Part shown: one piece after another, positions 32,921 to 41,425 of the stretch
Layout of the letters: every line of letters starts with the position of its first letter
Position numbering within the stretch: position 1 is the first letter of the stretch
The notes under the pieces: generated by a model
What the model was told of the DNA's origin: nothing
The model's input: the letters and a program-made list of their open reading frames with translations, nothing else
Database searches by the model: none
Assembly: GCA_002734065.2 (NCBI GenBank)
Contig: NVXU02000020.1
Location: forward strand, 1-64,000
Direction: 5' to 3'
DNA length: 64,000 nucleotides
Source: Fluviicola sp.
GTDB lineage: Bacteria; Bacteroidota; Bacteroidia; Flavobacteriales_D; Crocinitomicaceae
Translations under genes and position numbers: made by a program

Positions 32921-34273
32921 TTATATCCCATACATCAATATACCTATCGTTAAATAAATAAACAAGCCAACGACATCATTCAATGTGGTGATAAAAGGAC
33001 CGGTTGCCAACGCCGGATCAATTTTATATTTATCGAGCAACAGGGGAATCAATGTCCCAAAGATACCTGCAATAATAATTACTGTAAATAAAGATAAACT
33101 AACGACCAAACCAAGCGTTGAACTATCAAAAACATAAGCAATTCCGTAAATAATTACCGAGAGAATCAATCCGTTGAGTAAAGCGACCAAGGTTTCTTTG
33201 GTAATTTTTTTGAAGATAGAACCGAACTGATCTGTCCCTCTGGCGAGTGATTGCACCACGATTGCCGAAGATTGCACCCCGACATTTCCGCCCATAGCGG
33301 TAATTAATGGAATAAAGAAAGCCAGTGCTGGAACTTCTGCAATACCTCCTTCAAAACCAGCGATAACCTGTGCGCCAAAAACTCCTCCCATCAATCCGAT
33401 GAGTAACCAGGGCATTCTTGCTCGAGAAATTTTCCAGACAGAATCATCCGACTCAATATTTTCAGAGATACCTGACGCCATTTGGAAATCTTTTTCTGCC
33501 TCGTCTTTGATGACATCAACCACATCATCAATGGTAATTCTGCCGACCAATTTATTATTCAAATCAACTACAGGAATAGACACTAAGTCGTATTTTTCCA
33601 TGATTCTTGCCACTTCTTCACTTTCTACATCCGTTTTTACGGCAATAACGTTCTTGTCTTGGTATAAATCGGCAATTTTAGTTGTCGGTTGAGCAAAAAG
33701 TAACCTTTTAAGAGAAAGGAAACCCAATAATTTCTCATGCTCATTCACTACGTAAATCGTATAGACTTTCTCCACTTCTTCGGCTTGTTTTCGAAGATCC
33801 AACACCGTACGATTTACAGGCCAATCAATGGATGCTTTCATGAATTCCTTCTGCATTAATCCACCGGCAGTATCTGGGTCGTAGTTCAATAAATCAACGA
33901 TGTCCTCGGCGGTTTCATCATCCTCAATCTGAGAAATAACCTCTTCCACCTGCTCTTTCGGCAGTTCCCCCATTAAGTCGGCGGCATCATCAGAATCTAA
34001 TAGTTCTACTTGCTCTGCAATCTCTTTGGTAGAGAATGATTTCAGAATGGACTCACGAAGATCCTCATCGAGTTCCATAAGAATATCTCCTTGGACTTCT
34101 TCGTCGAGAAGATTATAGACACAAAGCGCGTCTTCTTCCTCAAGTTCATCGATGATGGTGGTAATATCAGCATCATGCAATTGACAGACGTTTTCTTGAA
34201 TCCACGTGAAATTCTGACGCTTAATTGCATCGTTGAGGTTTTCAAGAAAGTCTTTGGTTAATTCAAAACGCAT
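32921..34273 (-). CDS. mgtE: Magnesium transporter MgtE
   Basis: About 450 residues from the ATG at 34273, which follows a consensus -7 box; the frame is open to 34339 but that would include the promoter. The N domain (superhelical, DSDDAADLMGELPKEQ, DDETAEDIVDLLNYDP), two CBS domains (YVVNEHEKLLGFLSLKRLL and VSIPVVDLNNKLVGRITIDDV) and five C-terminal helices (LIGLMGGVFGAQVIAGFE, GGNVGVQSSAIVVQSLARG) are all present. It conducts Mg2+ and is gated by cytoplasmic Mg2+ through the CBS/N domains. Confidence 0.95.
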   Translation of the reverse strand: MRFELTKDFLENLNDAIKRQNFTWIQENVCQLHDADITTIIDELEEEDALCVYNLLDEEVQGDILMELDEDLRESILKSFSTKEIAEQVELLDSDDAADLMGELPKEQVEEVISQIEDDETAEDIVDLLNYDPDTAGGLMQKEFMKASIDWPVNRTVLDLRKQAEEVEKVYTIYVVNEHEKLLGFLSLKRLLFAQPTTKIADLYQDKNVIAVKTDVESEEVARIMEKYDLVSIPVVDLNNKLVGRITIDDVVDVIKDEAEKDFQMASGISENIESDDSVWKISRARMPWLLIGLMGGVFGAQVIAGFEGGIAEVPALAFFIPLITAMGGNVGVQSSAIVVQSLARGTDQFGSIFKKITKETLVALLNGLILSVIIYGIAYVFDSSTLGLVVSLSLFTVIIIAGIFGTLIPLLLDKYKIDPALATGPFITTLNDVVGLFIYLTIGILMYGI

Positions 34274-34288
34274 GACCTTTATTTTGGG

Positions 34289-34296
34289 CAAAGATA
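34289..34296 (-). promoter_or_regulatory. Bacteroidota -7 box for mgtE
   Basis: Minus strand TATCTTTG, a full TAnnTTTG match, 15 bases before the ATG at 34273. It lies inside the longer open frame and so decides the start. No -33 TTTG is seen at the ideal distance. Confidence 0.6.
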
Positions 34297-34431
34297 GTAC
34301 TTTTTGAGTAGTTGCTGTCAGGTCAGAATTTAAATCCAAGGAGAGTTAAGTAACCTATGTTTCATAAGAGAAAGAATATTTTGCATATTATTGTATCATA
34401 ATAACTGATTTAACCCTTGAAAGACTGTTCG

Positions 34432-35019
34432 ATGACTGAGCAAAAGTTTTATTTAAAGAATATGGTTTCAAAAAGCTGTATTAAACTTATTGAGCTCTAT
34501 TTCCAATCAATTGAGGGGGTTATCATCAAAAGTGTCTTTTTGGGAAATGTTGTTCTATCCTATGATAAAAGCATTGTTAGTATAGAAAAACTGACAAATT
34601 CATTCAAAGAAATTGGGTTTGAAGTGATTGAAGATGACGATGCTATTTTAACAGAAAAAATAAAAGTGGCATCCATAGAATTGATTATTTTTTCAAGCAA
34701 CAATAACTCTATTATTCGTAATTCCGACTACATCAGTGATCGAGTCCAAGAGCCTTACGATAAGATAAGCAAAGTGTTTTCAAGAATGACAGGAACTACG
34801 CTAGAAAAATTCATCATTGCTTTAAAAATTGAAAAAGTAAAAGATTTAGTTTTAGAGGATAAATTAACGTTGAGTGAGATTTCTTACCAACTCGACTACA
34901 GCAGTGTTCAGTACCTGAGCAAACAATTTAAACAAACCACAGGTTATACTTTTTCAGAGTTTAGAAACTTAGAAAACCCTCCAAGAATTCACGTTGACGA
35001 AATTCTGCGCGCACAGTAA
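34432..35019 (+). CDS. AraC-type regulator with HMA-like N-terminal domain
   Basis: 195 residues from the ATG at 34432 (a TTG at 34417 would add five). Residues 1-70 have the beta-alpha-beta-beta-alpha-beta pattern of heavy-metal-associated domains (FYLKNMVSKSCIKLIELYF, GVVIKS-type strand, LTNSFKEIGFEVI), but the CxxC metal site is reduced to a single cysteine in SKSC. The C-terminal half is an AraC HTH (KVKDLVLEDKLTLSEISYQL, then SVQYLSKQFKQTTGYTFSEF). It is divergent from mgtE and immediately precedes the pqqD/ATP-grasp cluster, where a phased repeat pair is its likely target. Confidence 0.82.
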   Translation: MTEQKFYLKNMVSKSCIKLIELYFQSIEGVIIKSVFLGNVVLSYDKSIVSIEKLTNSFKEIGFEVIEDDDAILTEKIKVASIELIIFSSNNNSIIRNSDYISDRVQEPYDKISKVFSRMTGTTLEKFIIALKIEKVKDLVLEDKLTLSEISYQLDYSSVQYLSKQFKQTTGYTFSEFRNLENPPRIHVDEILRAQ

Positions 35020-35056
35020 AAAACGTTGATTTTATTGATGTAAAGGCGATTTAACC

Positions 35057-35086
35057 CTAAATAGTACACATCGTTTTCTAAATAGT
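35057..35086 (+). promoter_or_regulatory. Direct repeat pair with AraC-operator geometry
   Basis: CTAAATAGT at 35057-35065 and again at 35078-35086, 21 bp apart (two helical turns), followed 26 bases later by a consensus -7 box. AraC-family proteins commonly bind such tandem half-sites next to the promoter. The AraC-type gene ends 38 bases upstream. Confidence 0.6.
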
Positions 35087-35112
35087 GTAAAAGTATTTGT
35101 CTTCTTGTGTAT

Positions 35113-35120
35113 TATCTTTG
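35113..35120 (+). promoter_or_regulatory. Bacteroidota -7 box for the pqqD/ATP-grasp cluster
   Basis: TATCTTTG, a full match to TAnnTTTG, 63 bases before the ATG at 35183. A TTTG at 35096-35099 is 13 bases upstream, closer than the usual -33 position, which fits a promoter that depends on an activator. Confidence 0.6.
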
Positions 35121-35182
35121 GTGCGTTAGCCGTCGATAAGAATAAAGAAACTGCCAATCTATAAACAAGTAAAAATTGAATT

Positions 35183-35422
35183 ATGAAAATAAGAAAAAAT
35201 GTAGCTGTAAGTGACTCGGGATTTTTGTTTAATCCTTTAACAGGAGATTCTTTTTCTGTTAACCCAATTGGACAAACAATCATTAGTTCTTTTAAAGAGA
35301 ACAAACCTGAGTCAGAAATTCTTGAGAACATATTAGAGGAGTATCGTGTTGATAAAAATACAGCAGAAAAAGACCTCAACGATTTTAAAAGAATGTTGGA
35401 AAATTACAAACTAATTGACTAG
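35183..35422 (+). CDS. PqqD-like peptide/protein chaperone
   Basis: 79 residues. The fold of PqqD/RRE proteins is visible: strands around VAVSDSGFLFNPLTGDSFSVNPIGQTII with the characteristic N-x-x-G/A-x-x-I/L helix start, then helices SEILENILEEYRVDKNTAEKDLNDFKRML. PqqD-type domains hold a substrate peptide for modifying enzymes. No obvious precursor peptide is seen next to it, so it may instead carry another substrate. It lies 3 bases before the ATP-grasp gene. Confidence 0.85.
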   Translation: MKIRKNVAVSDSGFLFNPLTGDSFSVNPIGQTIISSFKENKPESEILENILEEYRVDKNTAEKDLNDFKRMLENYKLID

Positions 35423-35425
35423 AAG

Positions 35426-36475
35426 ATGAGTAAGCCAAAATATACAATTGCCGTTACAGGCCTAAATGCTATAGATAGTCCCGGACCGGGGTTAGCTGTT
35501 ATTCGAGCCTTAAAAGATTCAAAAAGCTTTGATGTTAGAATAATAGGTCTATCCTATGAGGCTTTAGAACCCGGAATCTACATGCATGATTATGTTGATA
35601 AAACGTATCAGGTTCCGTACCCGAGTGCAGGACAGGAGGTTCTAGTTGAGAGATATAAGTACATTAATGCAATTGAAAACATTGATTTTCTATTTCCTAA
35701 TTTTGATGCAGAATTATTCAATTACATTGCATTGAAAGAAAGGTTGTTGAATGACTTAGGGATAAAAATGTCACTGCCAACTCAAGAACAGTTTGAAGCA
35801 AGACATAAGGTTAATTTATATGAATATGGAAAGACTCATGAAATTAAAGTTCCTTTTTCTCAAATGATTTTTAGTACGGCCGAGATACCTGGGGTTGCTG
35901 CCAATATTGGTTATCCATTGGTCATAAAAGGGAAATTTTATGATGCAAAAATAGCTCATACCGCTGAGCAAGCTCAGTCGCACTTTAACAAAATTAGCGC
36001 AGAATGGGGTTTGCCTGTTATCGTGCAAGAGTTTGTTCACGGCTCTGAGGTAAATGTTTGTGGAATAGGCGACGGAGAGGGAGTTACTCTTGGTGCAGTT
36101 CCAATGCGAAAACTATACATTACTGATAAAGGAAAAGCATGGGCGGGAATCACTCTGGATGATGAAAAGCTAATGGAAATAACTACTGATCTTGTCAAAA
36201 ACACAATGTGGAATGGACCATTTGAATTGGAGTTCATGAAGACGGATAAAGATGAGTATTATTTAATCGAGATAAACCCGCGTTTCCCAGCATGGTGCTA
36301 CTTAACGGTTGGTGCCGGACAAAACCAAGTTGAAGCACTTGTAAATCATGAAATGGGGATGAAGGTAGAACCTTTTGAAAATTATGAAGTAGGAAAAATG
36401 TTTATCCGTTATTCACACGACATGATTGTTGACATAAAAGAGTTTGAACAGATATCTACCGTAGGAGAATTATAA
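35426..36475 (+). CDS. ATP-grasp ligase (CPSase large-subunit-like)
   Basis: 349 residues. An N-terminal Rossmann-like domain (KYTIAVTGLNAIDSPGPGLAVIRAL) precedes the ATP-grasp core: YPLVIKGKFYDAKIA (ATP lysine), VIVQEFVHGSEVNVCG, and FELEFMKTDKDEYYLIEINPRFPAW, where E and N bind Mg2+. It should activate a carboxylate as acyl phosphate and join it to an amine; the layout is close to PylC and carbamoyl-phosphate-synthase-like amide ligases. The partner genes (PqqD-like, decarboxylase) suggest an amino acid or peptide substrate. Confidence 0.88.
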   Translation: MSKPKYTIAVTGLNAIDSPGPGLAVIRALKDSKSFDVRIIGLSYEALEPGIYMHDYVDKTYQVPYPSAGQEVLVERYKYINAIENIDFLFPNFDAELFNYIALKERLLNDLGIKMSLPTQEQFEARHKVNLYEYGKTHEIKVPFSQMIFSTAEIPGVAANIGYPLVIKGKFYDAKIAHTAEQAQSHFNKISAEWGLPVIVQEFVHGSEVNVCGIGDGEGVTLGAVPMRKLYITDKGKAWAGITLDDEKLMEITTDLVKNTMWNGPFELEFMKTDKDEYYLIEINPRFPAWCYLTVGAGQNQVEALVNHEMGMKVEPFENYEVGKMFIRYSHDMIVDIKEFEQISTVGEL

Positions 36476-36504
36476 ATAAGAAACAAATTGTAAAAAAATA
36501 TATT

Positions 36505-37863
36505 ATGGAAAAGAAAACATATGAAAGACCAATTATTAAACCACTAAACTCAGGTTTGATGAATAAATTCGGAACAAGAACAGAATATACACCTAAGACA
36601 CACATTGATGGTGTAAAGGTGAAAGATTTACTAGCTGAATTCGGTTCCCCGTTGTTCGTTATGTCTGAAGATAAAATTAGACAGAATATACAAAGTGCAC
36701 AGCGTATTTTTGAGACGAGGTATCCCAAGGTTCAATTTGCATGGTCTTATAAAACAAATTATTTGAATGCAGTTTGTAATGTTTTTCATCAAGAAGGGTC
36801 TTGGGGAGAAGTTGTATCGATGTTTGAATATAACAAAGCCTTGAAAAATGGAGTTCCAGCAGACAAGATTTTATTTAACGGTCCGGATAAAACAGACGAT
36901 GATTTAAAAACAGCTGTAAAAAATGATTCACCGATTCACATAGATCATTTGGATGAACTATATCGTTTGATAGAAATTTCAGATGAAATGCACATAAAAC
37001 CAAGAGTCGCTATTCGTGTCAATATGGATACGGGCATATACCCAATGTGGGATCGTTTTGGATTCAACTATGAAAACGGTGAAGCATGGGATGCTATCAA
37101 TAAGATAATGGCAACGGATAAGTTAAACTTGATTGGTTTACACTGTCACATAGGAACATTTATGCTAACGCCAAGTGCCTATGGAGTTGCCGCTAGCAAG
37201 CTTTCTGCTTTAGCTCTAAACATAAAAAAGAGATACGATAAAGTAATCACTTACATTGACATGGGTGGTGGATTTGCATCTAAGAATACTTTGAAAGGGT
37301 CTTATCAGTTGGGGACTGATGCTGTTCCAGATATAGAAGAGTACGCAGAACAAATTACAAGTTCTATTCTAAATGCAGGTTTCGAAACAGATGAATTGCC
37401 TTACCTCTACTTAGAAACAGGGAGAGCGCTTGTTGATGACGCAGGTTTTTTACTGGGATCTGTGATTTCAAATAAGCGTCTTTCTGATGGTAGAAGATCA
37501 ACTATTTTAGACTTTGGTGTCAACATTCTTTTTACGGCTTTCTGGTATGATCATAAAATATCACCAGCACAAGAGTTTAGTCAATATACAGAGGATACAG
37601 TCCTTTATGGACCATTGTGTATGAATATTGATGTTGTGCGTGAAAATGTTTCAATGCCCCCTTTGAATGCTGGAGACAATGTTGTTGTCCATTATGTTGG
37701 AGCTTATAACATTACCCAATCTATGCAATTTATCTCTCTGCGACCTGCTGTCGTGATGATTGACACAAAAGGGAAGCCTCACAAAATTAAATCGAGTGAA
37801 ACTCTTGAAGATGTTGAAAAAAATGAGCTATTACCGACTCATTTGAATAAATTTGAACTTTAA
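36505..37863 (+). CDS. Fold-type III PLP-dependent decarboxylase (diaminopimelate decarboxylase-like)
   Basis: 452 residues. The PLP lysine is in FAWSYKTNYL (K83), the stacking histidine in LHCHIGTF, the phosphate loop is YIDMGGGFAS, and YLETGRALVDDAGFL carries the next PLP contact. The cross-subunit catalytic cysteine is kept in YGPLCMNIDVV. Unlike LysA, the residues around that cysteine (CMNIDVV) and the final loop (VGAYNITQSMQF) differ, so the substrate is probably not meso-diaminopimelate itself. It follows the ATP-grasp gene by 29 bp. Confidence 0.87.
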   Translation: MEKKTYERPIIKPLNSGLMNKFGTRTEYTPKTHIDGVKVKDLLAEFGSPLFVMSEDKIRQNIQSAQRIFETRYPKVQFAWSYKTNYLNAVCNVFHQEGSWGEVVSMFEYNKALKNGVPADKILFNGPDKTDDDLKTAVKNDSPIHIDHLDELYRLIEISDEMHIKPRVAIRVNMDTGIYPMWDRFGFNYENGEAWDAINKIMATDKLNLIGLHCHIGTFMLTPSAYGVAASKLSALALNIKKRYDKVITYIDMGGGFASKNTLKGSYQLGTDAVPDIEEYAEQITSSILNAGFETDELPYLYLETGRALVDDAGFLLGSVISNKRLSDGRRSTILDFGVNILFTAFWYDHKISPAQEFSQYTEDTVLYGPLCMNIDVVRENVSMPPLNAGDNVVVHYVGAYNITQSMQFISLRPAVVMIDTKGKPHKIKSSETLEDVEKNELLPTHLNKFEL

Positions 37864-37881
37864 AATCAAACAAAGGTAAAA

Positions 37882-40065
37882 TTGGGAGCTAAATATTATA
37901 TAAAACTAATTTGGGAAGGGCTTATTAATAGCTATTCCCAAGTTTTTTTCTCCAACAGTAAGGTCCTTGCTTATTTCTTGCTGTTCATTAGTTTTTTTGA
38001 TATTGGTGCAGGACTTAGCGGAATAATTGCGATTGCAATTGGCCAAGTTACTGCATTGCTCTTCAATTTTAATCATGAACTAATAAGAAATGGCACCTAT
38101 ACCTACAATGCTCTTATGGTTGGTATGGCAATAGGTATATTCTATGACTTTAACCTTTCTTTTTTCATCTTACTTGTTGTTGCATCTATTCTCACTTTCT
38201 TTATCACGATTTGGTTCTTAACGAATTTAGGGAAAAGAGGCTTGCCATTTTTAAGCATTCCCTTCTTACTCACGGTATGGATTATTATATTGGGAGCAGA
38301 TAATTTTACTGCTTTAGAGCTTCACCAAAAAGAAACACTGTCTCTTGCGAGGTATTATCCAGAATTATTTTCAGGTACGACGGACTTTATTGCACAATTA
38401 CCCTTTTCAAATGGGATCTACCTTTACTTAAGGTCTTTAGGGGCAATCTTTTTTCAATTCAATGACCTGGTAGGAATATTTATTGCAATCGGGATTTTAA
38501 TTTATTCTCGAATTGGGTTCGTACTGTCAATTTATGGCTTTCTAATAGGTTATTTATTCTACTACTACCTAGAAGGAGACTTCTCTCAGCTCATATACAG
38601 TTATATAGGATTTAATTTTATCTTAACGGCGATAGCATTGGGAGGGTTTTTCATCATTCCGTCAAGAAAATCATTCTTGATTTTATTACTTACGATTCCA
38701 ATTATTGCACTATTAATTAGTGCTTTACATACCCTATTTTCTCAATTTGGTCTTCCCTTGTATTCGCTGCCATTCAATATTGTTGTGCTTTTATTCCTTT
38801 CTGCAATGGCTTTGAGGCATAAATCGTCAGGATTACAATTAGTGACCTTACAACAATTTTCTCCAGAAAAAAACCACTATAAATACTACAATTCGATAGA
38901 CAGATTTAGTTCAGACACCTATTTTCATATCTCCTTACCAATAACAGGAGACTGGCGAATATCGCAAGGATATGATGGGAAATTGACCCACAAAGGCGAG
39001 TGGGCTCAAGCTCTTGATTTTGATGTTGTTAATAGTAAGGGTGAGACCTTTAAATCACCAGGACACCAACTAAAGGACTATTACTGTTATGATTTGCCAG
39101 TAAACGCACCTGCAAATGGCTGGATAGCGGAAATTCTCGATGGAGTTGAGGACAACGAAATTGGAGATGTTGACCTAGAGCAAAATTGGGGGAATACGAT
39201 TATAATTAAGCACGGAGAATACCTTTTCAGTAAGTTATCTCACTTAAAAAAAGACACAATTCAGTTCAAAGTAGGGGATTATGTTACTAAAGACGATATT
39301 ATTGCCTATTGTGGAAGTTCCGGTCGTTCGCCTGAGCCACATTTGCATTTTCAGTTGCAATCAACACCATTTATTGGTTCAGCAACTTTACAATATCCAA
39401 TGAGTTATTATCTAACGAAAGAAAATGACGGTTATGATTTCCATTCTTTTGACATACCAAAAGAAAATGATATTGTTAGCAATGTAAAAGTGACTAAGCT
39501 GCTAAAAGATGCTCTGCACTTAATACCTGGACAGAAGTTGAAATTTGAAGTAACGGAAGGAAATCGACCATCCTATGAAACAAATTGGGAAGTATTCACA
39601 ACAGCCGCGAATAGTACTTATATATATTGCCACAAGACAAAATCAACGGCTTATTTTGTGAATAATGGGACTTTATTTTATTTCACAGACTTCTATGGAA
39701 GTAAAAGTTCATTTTTACATCGCTTTTACATTTCTTCTCACAAAATACTACTGGGATACTACAAGAATGTTGTTGTTAAAGATAAACTGTTAATTGATAC
39801 TTTCTTTCCAAAATTCTTGAAGTATTTGCATGATTTTACAGCGCCATTTTTTCATTACTTTACGGCAGATTATGAGATGAAATTTGGAGAGGTAGAGAAT
39901 GAACACCTGCCATCAAAGATTATCTGCAAGACAGTTGCTAAAGGTGTTTACTTTGGTAAATCAACTGGTCCAGTTACGTCAAGTATTTTATTTGAAAATA
40001 ACCGTATCGAAGAAATTGAATTGAATTATAATAACGAAACAACTAGAGCGAAGTGCATCGATTAA
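37882..40065 (+). CDS. Urea transporter domain fused to M23 metallopeptidase
   Basis: 727 residues. Residues 1 to about 310 are a urea-transporter domain with about ten helices (VFFSNSKVLAYFLLF, NALMVGMAIGIFYDF as the urea-pore signature, LPFNIVVLLFLSAMALRH). The rest is soluble: GDWRISQGYDGKLTHKGEW, then ALDFDVV, IIIKHGEYLFSKLSHLKK and PEPHLHFQL are the zinc ligands and fold marks of an M23 (LytM) peptidase, so it appears active. The start is TTG; the next ATG is some 70 codons in, too late for the first helix. The last 13 bases overlap the next gene. Confidence 0.87.
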   Translation: MGAKYYIKLIWEGLINSYSQVFFSNSKVLAYFLLFISFFDIGAGLSGIIAIAIGQVTALLFNFNHELIRNGTYTYNALMVGMAIGIFYDFNLSFFILLVVASILTFFITIWFLTNLGKRGLPFLSIPFLLTVWIIILGADNFTALELHQKETLSLARYYPELFSGTTDFIAQLPFSNGIYLYLRSLGAIFFQFNDLVGIFIAIGILIYSRIGFVLSIYGFLIGYLFYYYLEGDFSQLIYSYIGFNFILTAIALGGFFIIPSRKSFLILLLTIPIIALLISALHTLFSQFGLPLYSLPFNIVVLLFLSAMALRHKSSGLQLVTLQQFSPEKNHYKYYNSIDRFSSDTYFHISLPITGDWRISQGYDGKLTHKGEWAQALDFDVVNSKGETFKSPGHQLKDYYCYDLPVNAPANGWIAEILDGVEDNEIGDVDLEQNWGNTIIIKHGEYLFSKLSHLKKDTIQFKVGDYVTKDDIIAYCGSSGRSPEPHLHFQLQSTPFIGSATLQYPMSYYLTKENDGYDFHSFDIPKENDIVSNVKVTKLLKDALHLIPGQKLKFEVTEGNRPSYETNWEVFTTAANSTYIYCHKTKSTAYFVNNGTLFYFTDFYGSKSSFLHRFYISSHKILLGYYKNVVVKDKLLIDTFFPKFLKYLHDFTAPFFHYFTADYEMKFGEVENEHLPSKIICKTVAKGVYFGKSTGPVTSSILFENNRIEEIELNYNNETTRAKCID

Positions 40066-41420
40066 AGAACATCTTGGCGCTTGTAATTTCCATTGGTTTT
40101 TCTACGATGGTCTATTCTCAAATGGATTATATAGAGGTAGAAAAAACAAGCTACGAATTGTATTTATCTCAAGATTGGGAAGAATTAGTTGCTTTTGGCA
40201 AACAGGCAGAAGAAGCTGGCATTACATATTTTTATTTCAATCTACGAATGGGAATCGCCTTTTTTAAGCTAAAAGAGTATAAGAAAAGTAAAGACTATCT
40301 TACAAAAGCGAATCAAGAGAACTCTTTCAATAAAGTAGTGATAGAATATCTTTTTTGGGATAATTATTACCTTTTAAAAGAAAAAGAAAGCGCCTTATGG
40401 TATGCGAAGTTGGATGATACAATTCAACAACGCATAAATTACATTCCTCCGAAGACACTAGAAAGTATTTTTATTGAAGGAGGACAAAAAATCTCGACAG
40501 ACAGAAACGTTGCGGACAAAATAGACTATTTTAATTTTGGAATTACGTTAAACCTGGGAGCGAGATTGAAGATAGACCAAGGCTACACGTTTTTACAGCA
40601 AAACCTGAATTGGGGGAATTTAAAACAACATCAATATTACATCAATCCAAAAATCAGATTTAAAAAATCAATGGAGTTTAATTTAGGGTTTCATTTTGCT
40701 AACTTTAAATCATCAATTGATTATTATATTGAAGGAGTTTATCAATCATCTACTCCACAAGGAGGTTTCCCATTTGGTAATGTTATTGACTCTACTGTTT
40801 CAAGTAAATATCAGATTGAAGGCACCTATGGTCAGAATGATTTTTTATTTCAACCCAGGTTTACTAAAACGTGGAAAGCAATTAAGGTTTCTCCTTATTT
40901 GAGTTATGTCAGCTCTATTCAAGGTGCGGATTATTTTGAAAGATACACGGACACAACAACGATTACAGAAAGGACAGGATCTACTATAATAAACCAATCT
41001 GTGGAGTATAGTGATAGTATTATCCTTCCAGAAAATCAGACCATTAGCCAATTTGGAGTAGGCGCAAACCTTTTTTACATCTTTAAATTTATTACCGTTG
41101 GAGGTCAATTAGAGTACATTAATCGAGATAACAATTCTTTTTTCTTTGTTTCGCCTTATTTGAAGCTCGACTTGGGTAAAAAAACTCACCTTTCTGCGTA
41201 CTATTTTAGTAAGAAAAACTATACCGTTGGATTATTTGAAGCCTCCCAATTAATTAATTCGAGTGATTCTGTGGATAAGCTAAGTTTTACCGCACAGTAT
41301 GATGCTTTTAAAAAACTCAGCCTGTTTTTAACCTATCAATACGAAACCATTGAAAGTATTATGGGTACCGGAGACTATCGACTTAACTCCGTTTATTTAA
41401 GTCTAAAATTTAAATTTTAA
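40053..41420 (+). CDS. TPR plus outer-membrane beta-barrel protein
   Basis: 455 residues from a GTG that overlaps the preceding gene; signal peptide NILALVISIGFSTMVYSQ. Residues of about 25-120 are TPR helices (YFYFNLRMGIAFFKLKEYKKSKDYLTKA). The rest alternates in barrel style with aromatic girdles (NFGITLNLGARLKIDQGYTF, YYINPKIRFKKSMEFNLGFHF) and ends in a hydrophobic strand closing on phenylalanine (YLSLKFKF), the outer-membrane insertion signal. Similar in layout to YaiO-type barrels. It probably provides the outer-membrane partner of this cluster. Confidence 0.75.
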   Translation: MHRLKNILALVISIGFSTMVYSQMDYIEVEKTSYELYLSQDWEELVAFGKQAEEAGITYFYFNLRMGIAFFKLKEYKKSKDYLTKANQENSFNKVVIEYLFWDNYYLLKEKESALWYAKLDDTIQQRINYIPPKTLESIFIEGGQKISTDRNVADKIDYFNFGITLNLGARLKIDQGYTFLQQNLNWGNLKQHQYYINPKIRFKKSMEFNLGFHFANFKSSIDYYIEGVYQSSTPQGGFPFGNVIDSTVSSKYQIEGTYGQNDFLFQPRFTKTWKAIKVSPYLSYVSSIQGADYFERYTDTTTITERTGSTIINQSVEYSDSIILPENQTISQFGVGANLFYIFKFITVGGQLEYINRDNNSFFFVSPYLKLDLGKKTHLSAYYFSKKNYTVGLFEASQLINSSDSVDKLSFTAQYDAFKKLSLFLTYQYETIESIMGTGDYRLNSVYLSLKFKF

Positions 41421-41425
41421 ATATC

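Noticed and set aside
34417-34431. TTG start for the AraC-type regulator
   Set aside because: An ATG five codons downstream gives the full domain.
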